This document shows positions 10,686 to 19,882 of a stretch of 64,000 nucleotides of DNA, one piece after another; positions within the stretch are counted from its first letter, which is position 1, and every line of letters starts with the position of its first letter. A program made the translations under genes and the position numbers. The DNA comes from DASUAS01 sp963809795 (GTDB lineage Bacteria > Actinomycetota > Acidimicrobiia > IMCC26256 > DASPTH01). The DNA lies in NCBI GenBank assembly GCA_963809795.1, contig CAWELN010000009.1, forward strand, positions 1-64,000, read 5' to 3'. Under the pieces are notes generated by a model. The model did not search any database. It was not told where the DNA came from and saw nothing but the letters and a program-made list of their open reading frames with translations.

Positions 10686-13112
10686 TCAGGCGGCACCGTC
10701 GAGGACGGTGTGGACCGCGTCGAGGAGCTCGGCGCGTCGGAGCGGCTTGGCGACGAGCGGCGCGCCGCGCAGCGACGGTGAGCCGGCGGGCACGAAGCCG
10801 GAGACGAAGAGCACGCGCGTCGAGGGCGAGCGGTCGGTCACGCGTGCCGCGAGGTCGGTGCCGCTCATCACCGGCATGACGACGTCGGTCACGAGCAGGT
10901 CGACGCGTTGGTGCGCCCGTTCGAGCAGTGCGATGGCGGCGTCACCGTCGGGGGCGGCGATCACGCGGTAGCCCGACCCGCGCAGGATCTCGGCCACCAG
11001 CGAGCGCACGTCGGACTCGTCGTCCACGACCAGCACGGTCGGGGCGTCGTCACCGTGCTCGCCGGTGAGGTCGAGCACGTCGGCGTCGGCGTCGCCCGCG
11101 CCGGCGTGGGCGCTGGAGACCAGTGCGGGGAAGGTGAGCGTGAACACCGTGCCCTGCCCGCGCCGGCTGTCGACCTGGATGGTGCCGCCGGCGCCGCGCA
11201 CGATGTCGTCGGTGGTGGAGAGGCCCAGGCCGGTGCCGAAGCCCGGCGGCTTGGTGGTGAAGAACGGCTCGAAGATCCGCGCCCGCGTCGCTTCGTCCAT
11301 CCCCGCGCCGGTGTCGCTCACGGTGAGGACGAGCGCGCACGCCGGTGCCGGCTCCGTGCGGGTGGCGATGGTGACGCACCCACCCGACGGCATCGCGTCG
11401 CGAGCGTTCACGACGAGGTTGAGCACCGCCTGCTCGAGGCGGTTCGGGTCGGCGACCAGCGTGGGGGGCGCGGCGTCGAGCTCCAGCTCCAGCGTGACGC
11501 CGGCACCGAGCACCTGGTGGAGCAGCTCCTGGAGACCGAGCAGCAGCTCGTGCACGTCGAACTGCTCGGGCTCGTCGACCCGCTGCCGGCTGAAGGCCAT
11601 GAGGTCGTCGGTGAGCGCCGCGGCGCGGTCGGTGGCGCGCTGCACCGAGTCGATGCGCCGGCGCGCGGACTCGAGGACCTCGAGGTCGTCCTGCAGCAGC
11701 TCGACTTGTCCACGCATGACCGCGAGCACGTTGTTGAAGTCGTGCGCGATGCCACCGGCGAGGCGGCCGACCGACTCCATCTTCTGCGCGTGGAACAGCT
11801 GCTGCTGGAGCGTCTTCCGTTCGGTCACGTTGCGGAGCACGACCACCTGGAGCTCGGCCGGGGCGTCGAGGCGGCGCAGGCGCGACTCGCTGATCTCCAC
11901 CCACACCGACTCGCCTCGGGCGTCGACCAGCCGGGTCTCGCTCGGCTCGTTCGGCCCGGCGACGGCCGTGCCCGGACGGATGACGTCGTGCTCCCCGGTG
12001 TCCTCGGGCCGGTAGGAGCGCAGGTTGGAACCCACCAGCCGGTGGTCGGCCTGGCCCAGCAGCGCGCACAGCGCCCGGTTGGTCTCGACGATCCGGCCGT
12101 CGAGGCTGGTCACCGCCATGGCGACCGGAGAGTCGTGGAAGGTGCGGCGGAACCGCTCGGTGGCGGCGGCACGCGCGGCCTCGGCGTGGTCACGCTCGTC
12201 GAGCGCCAGCGCCAGGCCCAACATGGCGAAGAACGTGATGGCGACGAACACCTGCAGGACCGTCGCGGCGTCGCGCCCGTCGACCACGTTCGTGAACGGT
12301 CCGGTGGCACGCGCCGCAGCCCAGTCGGCCGCGGCCACCATCACGATGCCCGACCACGCCACGCCGCGCGGACCGAAGCGCAGCGCGGCCCACACGAGCA
12401 GCAACGTGGCGGAGAACGCAAGGGCATCGTTCCAGTGACCGAGGGCGAGCACGCTCACCGTGATGACCGCGATCCCGAGGGCCACCGCCTCGAGCGCGTT
12501 GCCGCGGATGCGGGGACGGGGCGCCGGTGCCGTCGCGGTCAGCATGGCGGCGCTGACGACGACCATGCCGACCGCGATCGCCACCGCGCTCGGCCAGGCG
12601 TCGCGCCAGAGGGCGTCGACGCTCGAGGTGTTCCCGATCGCGCGCGCGACGGTCTCGATCGCGGCGCCGAGTGCGCCACCGACCGCGGCGGCGGCCGCCA
12701 GGGCGCACAGCTCCCGTACGCGCTGCAACCGGAACGCACCCGCCGCGTACCAGCGAAGCAGGAGCGCGGTCGCGAGCGCGGCGGCGGCGGTCGCCAGCGC
12801 GCGGCCGACGACGAGCTCGGCGGGGGCGTGGTGGCGCGCCGCGACGAGGCCGACGGCGAGCGCGGCCGCGGCGACCGGGCCGGGCCAGCGGCGCGGCACC
12901 AGCAGGAGCAGGACGCCGAGGAGCACGCCGGCCGCCGGGGCGGCCGCGCCCTCGAGCACGCCGTGGGGGTGCAGCCACCAGGTCCATTCCGCGGCGGCGG
13001 CGCACAGCACCGCGACCAGGACCGACGGCCCGTACGCGCGCACGCCGCGCCGGGCCGCCGACGGAGGATCCGCCGCCGTGCTCGCGTTCGACATCGACAT
13101 GACGTCGGCCAA
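10686..13112 (-). CDS. Hybrid histidine kinase: MASE1-like membrane domain, PAS, HisKA, HATPase, receiver
   Basis: 808 residues. Eight or so membrane helices occupy residues 25-300 and look like a MASE1 sensory domain. A PAS domain (about 325-440) follows, then HisKA with GGIAHDFNN and phosphoacceptor His 457, and an ATPase domain with NLVVNARDAM, SDTGAGMD and FGTGLGLS. A C-terminal receiver carries Asp 743 in VTDVVMP. The layout suits a phosphorelay. TTG start at 13112 has GGAGG five bases upstream; ATG at 13100 is the alternative. Convergent with the response regulator and divergent from the EAL protein. Confidence 0.92.
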   Translation of the reverse strand: MADVMSMSNASTAADPPSAARRGVRAYGPSVLVAVLCAAAAEWTWWLHPHGVLEGAAAPAAGVLLGVLLLLVPRRWPGPVAAAALAVGLVAARHHAPAELVVGRALATAAAALATALLLRWYAAGAFRLQRVRELCALAAAAAVGGALGAAIETVARAIGNTSSVDALWRDAWPSAVAIAVGMVVVSAAMLTATAPAPRPRIRGNALEAVALGIAVITVSVLALGHWNDALAFSATLLLVWAALRFGPRGVAWSGIVMVAAADWAAARATGPFTNVVDGRDAATVLQVFVAITFFAMLGLALALDERDHAEAARAAATERFRRTFHDSPVAMAVTSLDGRIVETNRALCALLGQADHRLVGSNLRSYRPEDTGEHDVIRPGTAVAGPNEPSETRLVDARGESVWVEISESRLRRLDAPAELQVVVLRNVTERKTLQQQLFHAQKMESVGRLAGGIAHDFNNVLAVMRGQVELLQDDLEVLESARRRIDSVQRATDRAAALTDDLMAFSRQRVDEPEQFDVHELLLGLQELLHQVLGAGVTLELELDAAPPTLVADPNRLEQAVLNLVVNARDAMPSGGCVTIATRTEPAPACALVLTVSDTGAGMDEATRARIFEPFFTTKPPGFGTGLGLSTTDDIVRGAGGTIQVDSRRGQGTVFTLTFPALVSSAHAGAGDADADVLDLTGEHGDDAPTVLVVDDESDVRSLVAEILRGSGYRVIAAPDGDAAIALLERAHQRVDLLVTDVVMPVMSGTDLAARVTDRSPSTRVLFVSGFVPAGSPSLRGAPLVAKPLRRAELLDAVHTVLDGAA

Positions 13113-13415
13113 GGAGTCCTCCGGGCCCGGCGGTGGCTCGGCGCGACGCTACCAAGCGCCGTCACCGGGGTCGGCGGTGGCGGAGGGCCGGGAGGCAGAG
13201 GCATGGAAGTTGGTGACCGGGCTCGCGGGCAGGACGAGCCCGGTCACCACCGGGGGTAAGGCGGGGACCCACCCCCGACGTGCCGGGTAGGGGCGGCTAC
13301 CTGGCAATGCCCACAGGGTGGTGGGGCAAGTTCCGCTCGCGATCCCACGGTCGTCAACGGCGCGTCAACTCGCCCGTTCGCTCAAGCCCGGCGCCCGCGG
13401 CTCCGACAAGGGATC
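13113..13415. other. Intergenic region between divergent kinase and GGDEF-EAL genes
   Basis: 303 bases without a gene. It holds a 15-bp perfect hairpin (13211-13249) and G-runs, with candidate promoter hexamers but none convincing. No match to the c-di-GMP-I riboswitch core could be made by eye. Confidence 0.6.
13211..13249. repeat. 15-bp perfect inverted repeat between divergent signalling genes
   Basis: TGGTGACCGGGCTCG and its exact complement CGAGCCCGGTCACCA are separated by nine bases (CGGGCAGGA). It sits about 100 bases upstream of the histidine-kinase start and 165 bases upstream of the EAL-protein start. Because both genes point away from it, it is not a normal terminator. A large operator or an RNA element in one leader is possible. 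Confidence 0.6.
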
Positions 13416-15171
13416 GTGGGGAACTCCTTGGTGGTCGTCGCCGCCGTCGCCGCGGTGGTGGCCGTGGTCGCCACCGCGCTCGCGTGGCGGGCGGGGCGGC
13501 GGGCGCGGCGCGCCGCCGACCTCGTCGCCCGGCTCCTCGACCCGCCGGTGGTGGAGAGCCCGGTGGTGGAGAGCCCGGTGGTGCGAGAGCCCGGTGGTGG
13601 AGAGCCCGGTCGTGGAGGCACCCGTCGAAGCCGCGCCGCGGATGGGCGAGGCGGAGCCGGCACCCGCCCCCGCGCCGTTCGCGCCCGAGCCGCCGGGGTT
13701 CGAATCCCCGCCGCCCCTCCTGGCGGAGGACGCGCCGCCCGTCGCGGAGCCGCCGCCGGCCGGGGCGCCCGAGCTCGTCGACGCCCCGGCGGTCGGCGAT
13801 CCGTTCGTGACGTCGCCGCCCGCGCGCCCCATCGGGCCGGACGGCCCCCGGACCGTGCCGACCGGCACCGAGGGCGATTCCGGCCCCGCCCGCATCCCGG
13901 TCCTCGACCTCGACCGGCTCCGCACCTGGCTCACCCTCGGGGACGTGCACCTGGGCCGCCTGGCGGTCGTGTCGGTGGAGCTCGACAACCTCAACTTCGT
14001 GCAGGAACGCCTCGGCTACGCCGCGGGCGCCCACCTGCTCGAGGCGATCACGCAGCGACTGCGGACGGTCACCCGCCCGCGCGACGTCGTCGCCCACGTG
14101 AACCGCGAGCGGTTCGTGCTCGTGTGCCGTGACGTCCCCGACCGTGCGGCCGCGGAGTCGCTGGGCGAGCGCATCGCCATGGGCGTCGCCCACCCCTCGG
14201 TCGTCCTCGCGGGTGTGGCCGAGGTGACGGCCAGCATCGGTGTCGCGCTCGCCAGCCACCTCGACGAGCGGCCCGAGAGCGTCCTGCGGCGCGCCATCAA
14301 GGCCGGCAACCACGCCCGGTCCCTCGGCGGAGCGCGCATCGAGATCAGCGACGCGCCGGCGTCGACCACCCTCAACGAGGGCGAGCTGGCCACGGCGATC
14401 GCGCGCGACGAGTTGCGGCTGCACTACCTGCCGATCGTCAGCTGTGCCACCGGTCGGGTGGCCGGCTTCGAGGCCCTCGTGCGGTGGGAGCACCCGGAGC
14501 ACGGGCTCCTGCTCCCGGGGGAGTTCCTCCCCGACGCCGAGGCGACGGGCCTCATCGTGCCCGTCGGCAACTGGACGATCGAGCAGGCGTGCCGGCAGAT
14601 GGCGGAGTGGCACGGTGGCACGGGGCCGACGCTCAAGCTGAACCTCAACCTCTCGGCCCGCCAGTTCGGCGAGCCGACCCTCCCCGCGCAGGTGAAGCGG
14701 ATCATCGGCGACACCGGCCTCGCGCCGGGTTCCGTGTGGCTCGAGGTCACCGAGGCCACGCTGCTCGACGACCGCGACGCGAGCGACGTCACGTTGCGTC
14801 AGCTGCGCGAGATCGGGGTGCGGCTGGTGATCGACGATTTCGGGACCGGCACGTCGTCGCTCGTGTCGCTGAAGCAGTTCCCGATCGATGCGATCAAGAT
14901 CGCCTCCACGTTCGTCGCCGACCTCGGTCGTGACCGCGACAGCGACGCAATCTGCAGCGCGATCGTGGACCTCGCGCACTCGTTGGGCCTCGGTGCGATC
15001 GCGGAGGGCGTCGAGACGCTCGAGCAGTTTGCGTCGTTGCGGGCGCTCGAGTGCGAGATGGCCCAGGGTCATCTCTTCGGTCCGGCGCGGCCGGCCGAGG
15101 ACTACGGGACGCAACCGTCGGCCACCCTGGGCGTCGTCCACGCTCCTGACGGTCTCGCGCCACCGATCTAG
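13416..15171 (+). CDS. Membrane-anchored GGDEF-EAL protein, probable c-di-GMP phosphodiesterase (frame interrupted)
   Basis: About 584 residues: one N-terminal helix (VVVAAVAAVVAVVATALAW), a Pro/Val/Glu linker with PVVES repeats, a degenerate GGDEF domain (the active site reads HVNRERF) and an EAL domain. All EAL catalytic residues are visible: EALVRW, NLSARQF, EVTEA, IDDFGTG, IKIA, AEGVET. So it probably hydrolyses c-di-GMP, with the GGDEF part regulatory. The frame breaks at 13581-13586, inside the repeat: GTGCGAG should be GTGGAG as in the other units. GTG start at 13416 with AAGGGA upstream. Confidence 0.87.
13545..13623 (+). repeat. 15-base tandem repeat encoding PVVES
   Basis: About five units of the 15-mer CCGGTGGTGGAGAGC encode Pro-Val-Val-Glu-Ser in the linker of the GGDEF-EAL protein. 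One unit carries an extra C at 13584, which breaks the frame. Confidence 0.8.
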
Positions 15172-15202
15172 TTCTGTCGACCGCGTGAGGCATCCTGGCG
15201 CG

Positions 15203-16672
15203 ATGCGACTCGTCCGGACCGCGCGCGCCTGCGCGGTGCTCCTCGTGACGTGCCTCATGCTGGGGGCCGGGGGCGGCGTCGGGAGCGCCGCCGAGCCGCA
15301 CGCGAAGGCCATCGCCTGGCACGCGTGCGAGGACGGGTTCCAGTGCGGGACGCTGACCGTGCCGCTCGACCCTGCGGCGCCCGCGGGGCCGACCATCGAC
15401 CTGGCGGTGATCCGGAAGCGGGCGCGCGACCCGCGCCACCGCATCGGCTCGCTCGTGTTCAACCCCGGCGGGCCGGGCGCGCCGGGCGTGTCCTTCCTCA
15501 CCGGGATCGCGTCGAGCATGCCGGCCGCGCTGCGCGACCGGTTCGATCTCGTCAGCTTCGACCCGCGCGGCGTCGGCCACAGCAGCCCGATCCGGTGCGA
15601 GGACTCGCTCGATGGGCTCTTCGACCAGTCGTTCCAGCCCGCGACCAGCGCGGCGCGCACCGGACTCGTCGACGGGGTGACCGCGTTGGCGCAGGCGTGC
15701 GCGGCGCGGAGCGGCAACCTGCTCGCGCACGTGTCGACCGCCGACACCGTGCAGGACCTCGAACGGCTCCGCGTCGCGCTGGGCGAGGATCGGCTGTCGT
15801 TCGTCGGGTACTCCTACGGCACGTTCCTCGGCGCCAGCTACGCCGACGCGTACCCCGAGCACGTGCGCGCCTTCGTGCTCGACGGCCCGGTCGACCCGAC
15901 CCTCAGCGCCACGCAGGTGACGCTCGGCCAGGCGCGTGGCTTCGAGCGCGCGATCGACGACTTCCTCGCCGACTGCTCGAGCCACCCGGGATGCTCGTTC
16001 CACAACGACGGTGAGGCCGCCACGGCGTACGACGCGCTGCGCGCCCGGGCCGCTCACGCCCCGCTGGCCGCCAACGATCCCGACGGGCGGCGCCTGAACC
16101 AGACCCGCTTCGACGCCGGGGTCCTCCAGCTGCTGTACCAGGGCCGGCCGGCCTGGCCGGAGCTTGCCGACGCCCTCGACGCGGCCGACCACGGCGACGC
16201 GTCGACGCTGCTGGGGTTGGCCGACGCGTTCGTCGGGCGCGACGGCGAAGGTCACGAGGACCACGCGCTCGAGGCGTTCTGGGCCGTCACCTGCCTCGAC
16301 GGCCCGGTGGTCGGTGACGTCGCCGCCGCCACCGCGCTCGAGCATCGGGCCGTGGCGGTGGCGCCCCGCATCGGCGCGTTCATCGTGAACAACAGCCTCC
16401 CGTGCTCGGTGTGGCCGGTGCCGCCCGAGCCGCCGCCCGGGCGCATGACCGCCGCCGGCGCACCACCGATCCTCGTGGTCGGCACCACCCGCGACCCGGC
16501 CACCCCGCTGGTGCAGGCCAAGAGCCTGGCGCGGCAACTCGACCGGGGCCGCCTGCTCGTCGTCGACGGCGAGCAGCACACCGCGTTCGGCCAGGGCAAC
16601 CGGTGCGTCGACGCCGCGGTGACGCGCTACCTCGTCAGCCGGCGGGTGCCGCAGGCCGGCACGCGGTGCTGA
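15203..16672 (+). CDS. Secreted alpha/beta hydrolase, Tap-like tripeptidyl aminopeptidase family
   Basis: 489 residues with a signal peptide (basic start, then CAVLLVTCLMLGAGGGVGSAA). The nucleophile elbow GYSYG holds Ser 204. The oxyanion region reads FNPGGPGAPG and the fold signature FDPRGVGHS precedes it. A C-terminal Tap-like domain carries TTRDPATPL and the histidine in GEQHTAFG. Members cleave N-terminal tripeptides or hydrophobic esters outside the cell. ATG start at 15203. Paired cysteines suggest disulfides, fitting export. Confidence 0.88.
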   Translation: MRLVRTARACAVLLVTCLMLGAGGGVGSAAEPHAKAIAWHACEDGFQCGTLTVPLDPAAPAGPTIDLAVIRKRARDPRHRIGSLVFNPGGPGAPGVSFLTGIASSMPAALRDRFDLVSFDPRGVGHSSPIRCEDSLDGLFDQSFQPATSAARTGLVDGVTALAQACAARSGNLLAHVSTADTVQDLERLRVALGEDRLSFVGYSYGTFLGASYADAYPEHVRAFVLDGPVDPTLSATQVTLGQARGFERAIDDFLADCSSHPGCSFHNDGEAATAYDALRARAAHAPLAANDPDGRRLNQTRFDAGVLQLLYQGRPAWPELADALDAADHGDASTLLGLADAFVGRDGEGHEDHALEAFWAVTCLDGPVVGDVAAATALEHRAVAVAPRIGAFIVNNSLPCSVWPVPPEPPPGRMTAAGAPPILVVGTTRDPATPLVQAKSLARQLDRGRLLVVDGEQHTAFGQGNRCVDAAVTRYLVSRRVPQAGTRC

Positions 16673-16679
16673 GCTCGGC

Positions 16680-17474
16680 TCACGCCTTCCGGACCACCCA
16701 CACCTGTTCCGCCGGCCACCGCCGTGCCCAACGCGGGTCGAAGTCGGGGTAGCTCGTGCTCGCGTGCTTCGGTGCGCGCAGCTCGATCAGGTCGTCGACC
16801 ACCAGCGCGTGCCGCCGGAAGCAGCGGATCCAGTCGCCGTACGGCAGTTGGAAGTCGATCGTGCCCTCGCCGTCGCCGTCGTCGAACCGTCGCATCCCGA
16901 AGTAGGGGCGGCGCAACCGCCGGGTGACCCGCTCCTGTTTCGGGCTCCAGGCGAGGTACGGCCATGGCGTGGTGTGCGCGAACACCAGGCGCCCACCGCG
17001 CCGGAGCACGCGGGCCACCTCGGCGACCGACCGCTCGGGCTCGCAGAACGACATCGCGCCGTGGTCGCAGAACACGAGGTCGAAAGAGCCGTCGGGGCAG
17101 GGGATCGCCTCGCCGCTCGCGCAGAGGAGGGGCACGGACGCGCCACTCGCGGCGACCGAGGCGCGCGCATGGCGGAGCTGCCCCCGCGACTGGTCGAGCG
17201 CGACGACTCGCGCGCCGTCGGCGGCCAGCGCGATCGACCATTGTGCGGCACCACACCCGAGCTCGAGCACGTCGAGCCCGCGTGCGTCGCCGACCGCGCC
17301 GACCTCGACATCGGGGATCCGCCACACACCCCACGCGCGCGGCGTCGACGTGAGCGCGTCGGCGTGCTCGGCCTGGTAGTCGTCGGCGTCGGCGTCCCAG
17401 AAGTCCCGGTTGCGGCGCTCGTGGTCGGACACCCGTGTCGAACGCGCGCGGGACCGCGTCGCGGTATGGACCAT
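16680..17474 (-). CDS. Class I SAM-dependent methyltransferase
   Basis: 264 residues. Motif I VLELGCGAAQWSIALA is near residue 68, the acidic motif VVALDQS follows, then DLVFCDHGAMSF and RVLRRGGRLVFAH. This is the Methyltransf_11 fold of small-molecule methyltransferases. The substrate is unknown. The ATG at 17474 shares a base with the upstream stop (TGATG), so it is coupled to the hemolysin-III gene. An internal GTG about 15 codons later is an alternative start. Confidence 0.85.
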   Translation of the reverse strand: MVHTATRSRARSTRVSDHERRNRDFWDADADDYQAEHADALTSTPRAWGVWRIPDVEVGAVGDARGLDVLELGCGAAQWSIALAADGARVVALDQSRGQLRHARASVAASGASVPLLCASGEAIPCPDGSFDLVFCDHGAMSFCEPERSVAEVARVLRRGGRLVFAHTTPWPYLAWSPKQERVTRRLRRPYFGMRRFDDGDGEGTIDFQLPYGDWIRCFRRHALVVDDLIELRAPKHASTSYPDFDPRWARRWPAEQVWVVRKA

Positions 17475-18166
17475 CAATCGAGCGGGAGCACGAGGAAGGC
17501 GATGGCGAAGTAGTGCAGCAGTGCAGCCAGGATCACGAAGACGTGGAAGATCTCGTGGTAGCCGAAGGTCTCGGGCCAGGGATCGGGTCGCCTCGCCGCG
17601 TGCACGATGGCGCCGATGGTGTACGCGAGGCCACCGCCCGCGACCAGGCCGATGCCCAACCACCCGGTGGTCTCGTAGAGCGGGACGAACGCGAACGCGC
17701 CGATCCACCCGAGGAACATGTACACGCTGGTGACGTAGCCCCGCGGGGCCGGGATCGGCATCCACTCGAACACGATGCCGGCCGCCGCGACCAGCCAGAC
17801 CGCCGACAGGGTGATCACCTGCTCGGGGCCGTCCATCGCCAGCAACGCGATCGGGGTGTACGTGCCCGCGATGAGAAGGAAGATCGCGGTGTGGTCGAGC
17901 TGCAGCAGCCGGCGGGCCACGGGCGGTGACCAGTCGCCCCGGTGGTAGAGCGCGCTGGCGGCGAACATCCCGACCAGGGTCGTGGCGTAGACCGCGGCAC
18001 CGAACGTGGCGAGCCCGGCCGGCGCGGTTGCCACCAGCACCACCGCGGCGACGACTGCCACGAACAGCGCGTAGAAGTGCGACAGGCCGCGGTAGCGCGG
18101 TTTCGGGAGCTGCGCGAGCGCGTGCACGCTGACCGGGGTCTGCATCGGGCGTGAGTCCGCGCTCAC
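17474..18166 (-). CDS. Hemolysin III / TrhA family membrane protein
   Basis: 230 residues with seven hydrophobic segments, the PAQR-like fold. Family residues are present: SALYHRG after helix 2, LDHTAIFLLIAGTYTP in helix 3, and GYHEIFHVFVILAALLH at the end, which supply the conserved His and Asp metal ligands. In Bacillus this family affects membrane energetics; the role here is not known. GTG start at 18166 overlaps the upstream small membrane gene by four bases. Confidence 0.88.
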   Translation of the reverse strand: MSADSRPMQTPVSVHALAQLPKPRYRGLSHFYALFVAVVAAVVLVATAPAGLATFGAAVYATTLVGMFAASALYHRGDWSPPVARRLLQLDHTAIFLLIAGTYTPIALLAMDGPEQVITLSAVWLVAAAGIVFEWMPIPAPRGYVTSVYMFLGWIGAFAFVPLYETTGWLGIGLVAGGGLAYTIGAIVHAARRPDPWPETFGYHEIFHVFVILAALLHYFAIAFLVLPLD

Positions 18167-18399
18167 GATCCACCGGCCTGCTCGCGCCGCGCGGCCAGGG
18201 CGCGCACCTCCGCCCGACGGGTGTACCGCGCCGCGATCGCGCCGATCACCAGCGCCACCACCGCGGTGATGCCCCAGGGCACCCCGAAGAAGAACCCGAG
18301 GACGAAGAGGGCGAGGAACGCGACCGCGCTGTCGACCCCGAAGTGCACGAGCAGCGAACGGGGCGGGCGGTCGGGGAGCGCGGGCGGCTGGTCCGTCAC
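18163..18399 (-). CDS. Small two-helix membrane protein
   Basis: 78 residues, two hydrophobic stretches (VAFLALFVLGFFFGVPWG and ITAVVALVIGAIAAR) and a basic tail. No family recognised. It heads a three-gene overlapping run with hemolysin III and the methyltransferase. GTG start at 18399. Confidence 0.6.
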   Translation of the reverse strand: MTDQPPALPDRPPRSLLVHFGVDSAVAFLALFVLGFFFGVPWGITAVVALVIGAIAARYTRRAEVRALAARREQAGGS

Positions 18400-18441
18400 G
18401 GTGGGGTCAGCGTACCGGCGGTCGCCGGACCGTGGCCCCGA

Positions 18442-19863
18442 TCAGCCGAGCACCACCAGGCGGGCCTCGGTCATCTCGTGGACGGCGTAGTGGGGGCCCT
18501 CCCGGGTGTTGCCGCTGTCGCGCACGCCGCCGTACGGCATCTGGTCGGCCCGCCAGGTCGGCACCTCGTTCACCAGCACGCCGCCGAAGTCGAGCTCGCG
18601 CGCGGCACGCAGGGCGAGCGGCAGGTCGCGGGTGAAGATGGCGGCCTGGAGGCCGTAGCGGGTCTCGTTGGCCAGGTCGAAGGCGTCGTCGACCTCGGTG
18701 TAGGTCTGGACGGCCACCACCGGGCCGAACACCTCCTGGCTGCACACCTTCATGTCGGGTTGGACGTTCGTGAGCACCGTCGGGGCGAGCACGCCGTTGC
18801 GCTCGGTGCCGCCGGCTGCGACCTTGGCCCCGGCGGCGACCGCCTCGTCGATCCACGACTCGACCCGATCCCGCTCGCCCCGGGAGATCAGCGCCGACAC
18901 GTCGGTGGCCTCGTCGAGCGGGTCGCCCACCACCAGCGCGTCGACCCGCGGGAGCAGCACGTCGAGGAACGCGTCGGCGATCTCCTCGTGGAGGTAGATG
19001 CGCTGGGTCGAGATGCACGACTGCCCGGCGTGGCTGAAGCCGGCCACCGAGATCTTGGTGGCCGCGGTGGTGACGTCGCCGTCGGGTTGGACGATGACCG
19101 GCGCGTTGTTGCCGAGCTCGAGGCCCACCTTCTTGTGCGGCGCGCGCGCCCGGATGCCCCACCCGACCTCCGGCGAGCCGGTGAACGTGATGAGCGCGAT
19201 GTCGGGGTCGTCGACGATGGCGTTGCCGACGGTGCCGCCGCCGCCGGTGACCACGCTGAGGTGGCCGGCGGGGAGGCCGCACTCGTCGAGCAGCAGCTCG
19301 GCCAGCGCGATCGCCGACAACGGCGTCTGCGAGGCCGGCTTGAGCACCACCGGGCACCCGGCGGCGATCGCCGGCGCCAGCTTGTGCGCCACCAGGTTCA
19401 ACGGGAAGTTGAACGGGCTGATGGCGCCGACGACGCCGACGGGAACGCGCAGGGTGAAACCGAGCTTGCCCTCGCCCACGTCGGCCGCCTCGAGCGGCAC
19501 CATCTCGCCCGCCAGCCGCCGGGCCTCGGTGGCCGCGAACGTGAACGTCGACACCGCACGGTTGGCTTCGACGCGTGCGGTCTTGATCGGCTTGGCGGCC
19601 TCCTCGGCGATGATGCGGGCGAACTCCTCGGTGCGTTCCCCGAGCAGCCGCGCGGCGCGGTCGAGGATCTCGGCCCGCTTCCACGGGGGCAGCGGACCGG
19701 CGCGGTGCACCGCCACCGCGTTCGCGACCGCGCGCTCCACCTCGTCGCGGCCGCACGCCGGGACGCGTTCGATCTCGTGACCGTCGTAGGGCGAGCGCAC
19801 GACGATCTCGTCGCCCGTGGTGGAGGCGCCGACCCGGTCGTCGCCGATGGGAAGGGTCCGCAT
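18442..19863 (-). CDS. NAD(P)-dependent aldehyde dehydrogenase family protein
   Basis: 473 residues, standard length. The cofactor segment is SPFNFPLNLVAHK with VLKPASQTP, the nucleotide-loop signature is FTGSPEVG, the general base Glu lies in GLELGNNAP, and the catalytic Cys 283 in AGQSCISTQR. The C-terminal EVFGPVV is present. The sequence leans to the glyceraldehyde-3-phosphate/lactaldehyde-like ALDH group, but the substrate cannot be set. ATG start at 19863, 19 bases after the stop of the Ppx gene, so probably one operon. Confidence 0.9.
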   Translation of the reverse strand: MRTLPIGDDRVGASTTGDEIVVRSPYDGHEIERVPACGRDEVERAVANAVAVHRAGPLPPWKRAEILDRAARLLGERTEEFARIIAEEAAKPIKTARVEANRAVSTFTFAATEARRLAGEMVPLEAADVGEGKLGFTLRVPVGVVGAISPFNFPLNLVAHKLAPAIAAGCPVVLKPASQTPLSAIALAELLLDECGLPAGHLSVVTGGGGTVGNAIVDDPDIALITFTGSPEVGWGIRARAPHKKVGLELGNNAPVIVQPDGDVTTAATKISVAGFSHAGQSCISTQRIYLHEEIADAFLDVLLPRVDALVVGDPLDEATDVSALISRGERDRVESWIDEAVAAGAKVAAGGTERNGVLAPTVLTNVQPDMKVCSQEVFGPVVAVQTYTEVDDAFDLANETRYGLQAAIFTRDLPLALRAARELDFGGVLVNEVPTWRADQMPYGGVRDSGNTREGPHYAVHEMTEARLVVLG

Positions 19864-19882
19864 GGCAGCCAGCCTTTCGTGG

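Noticed and set aside
13249..13415. c-di-GMP riboswitch before the EAL gene
   Set aside because: The G-rich leader looked suggestive, but the conserved GEMM core could not be found and no pairing pattern fits.
13694..13710. CGGGG-TTCGAAT-CCCCG, a perfect tRNA T-arm
   Set aside because: No acceptor, D-arm or anticodon arm can be built around it, and it lies inside the coding linker of the GGDEF-EAL protein (PPGFESPP).
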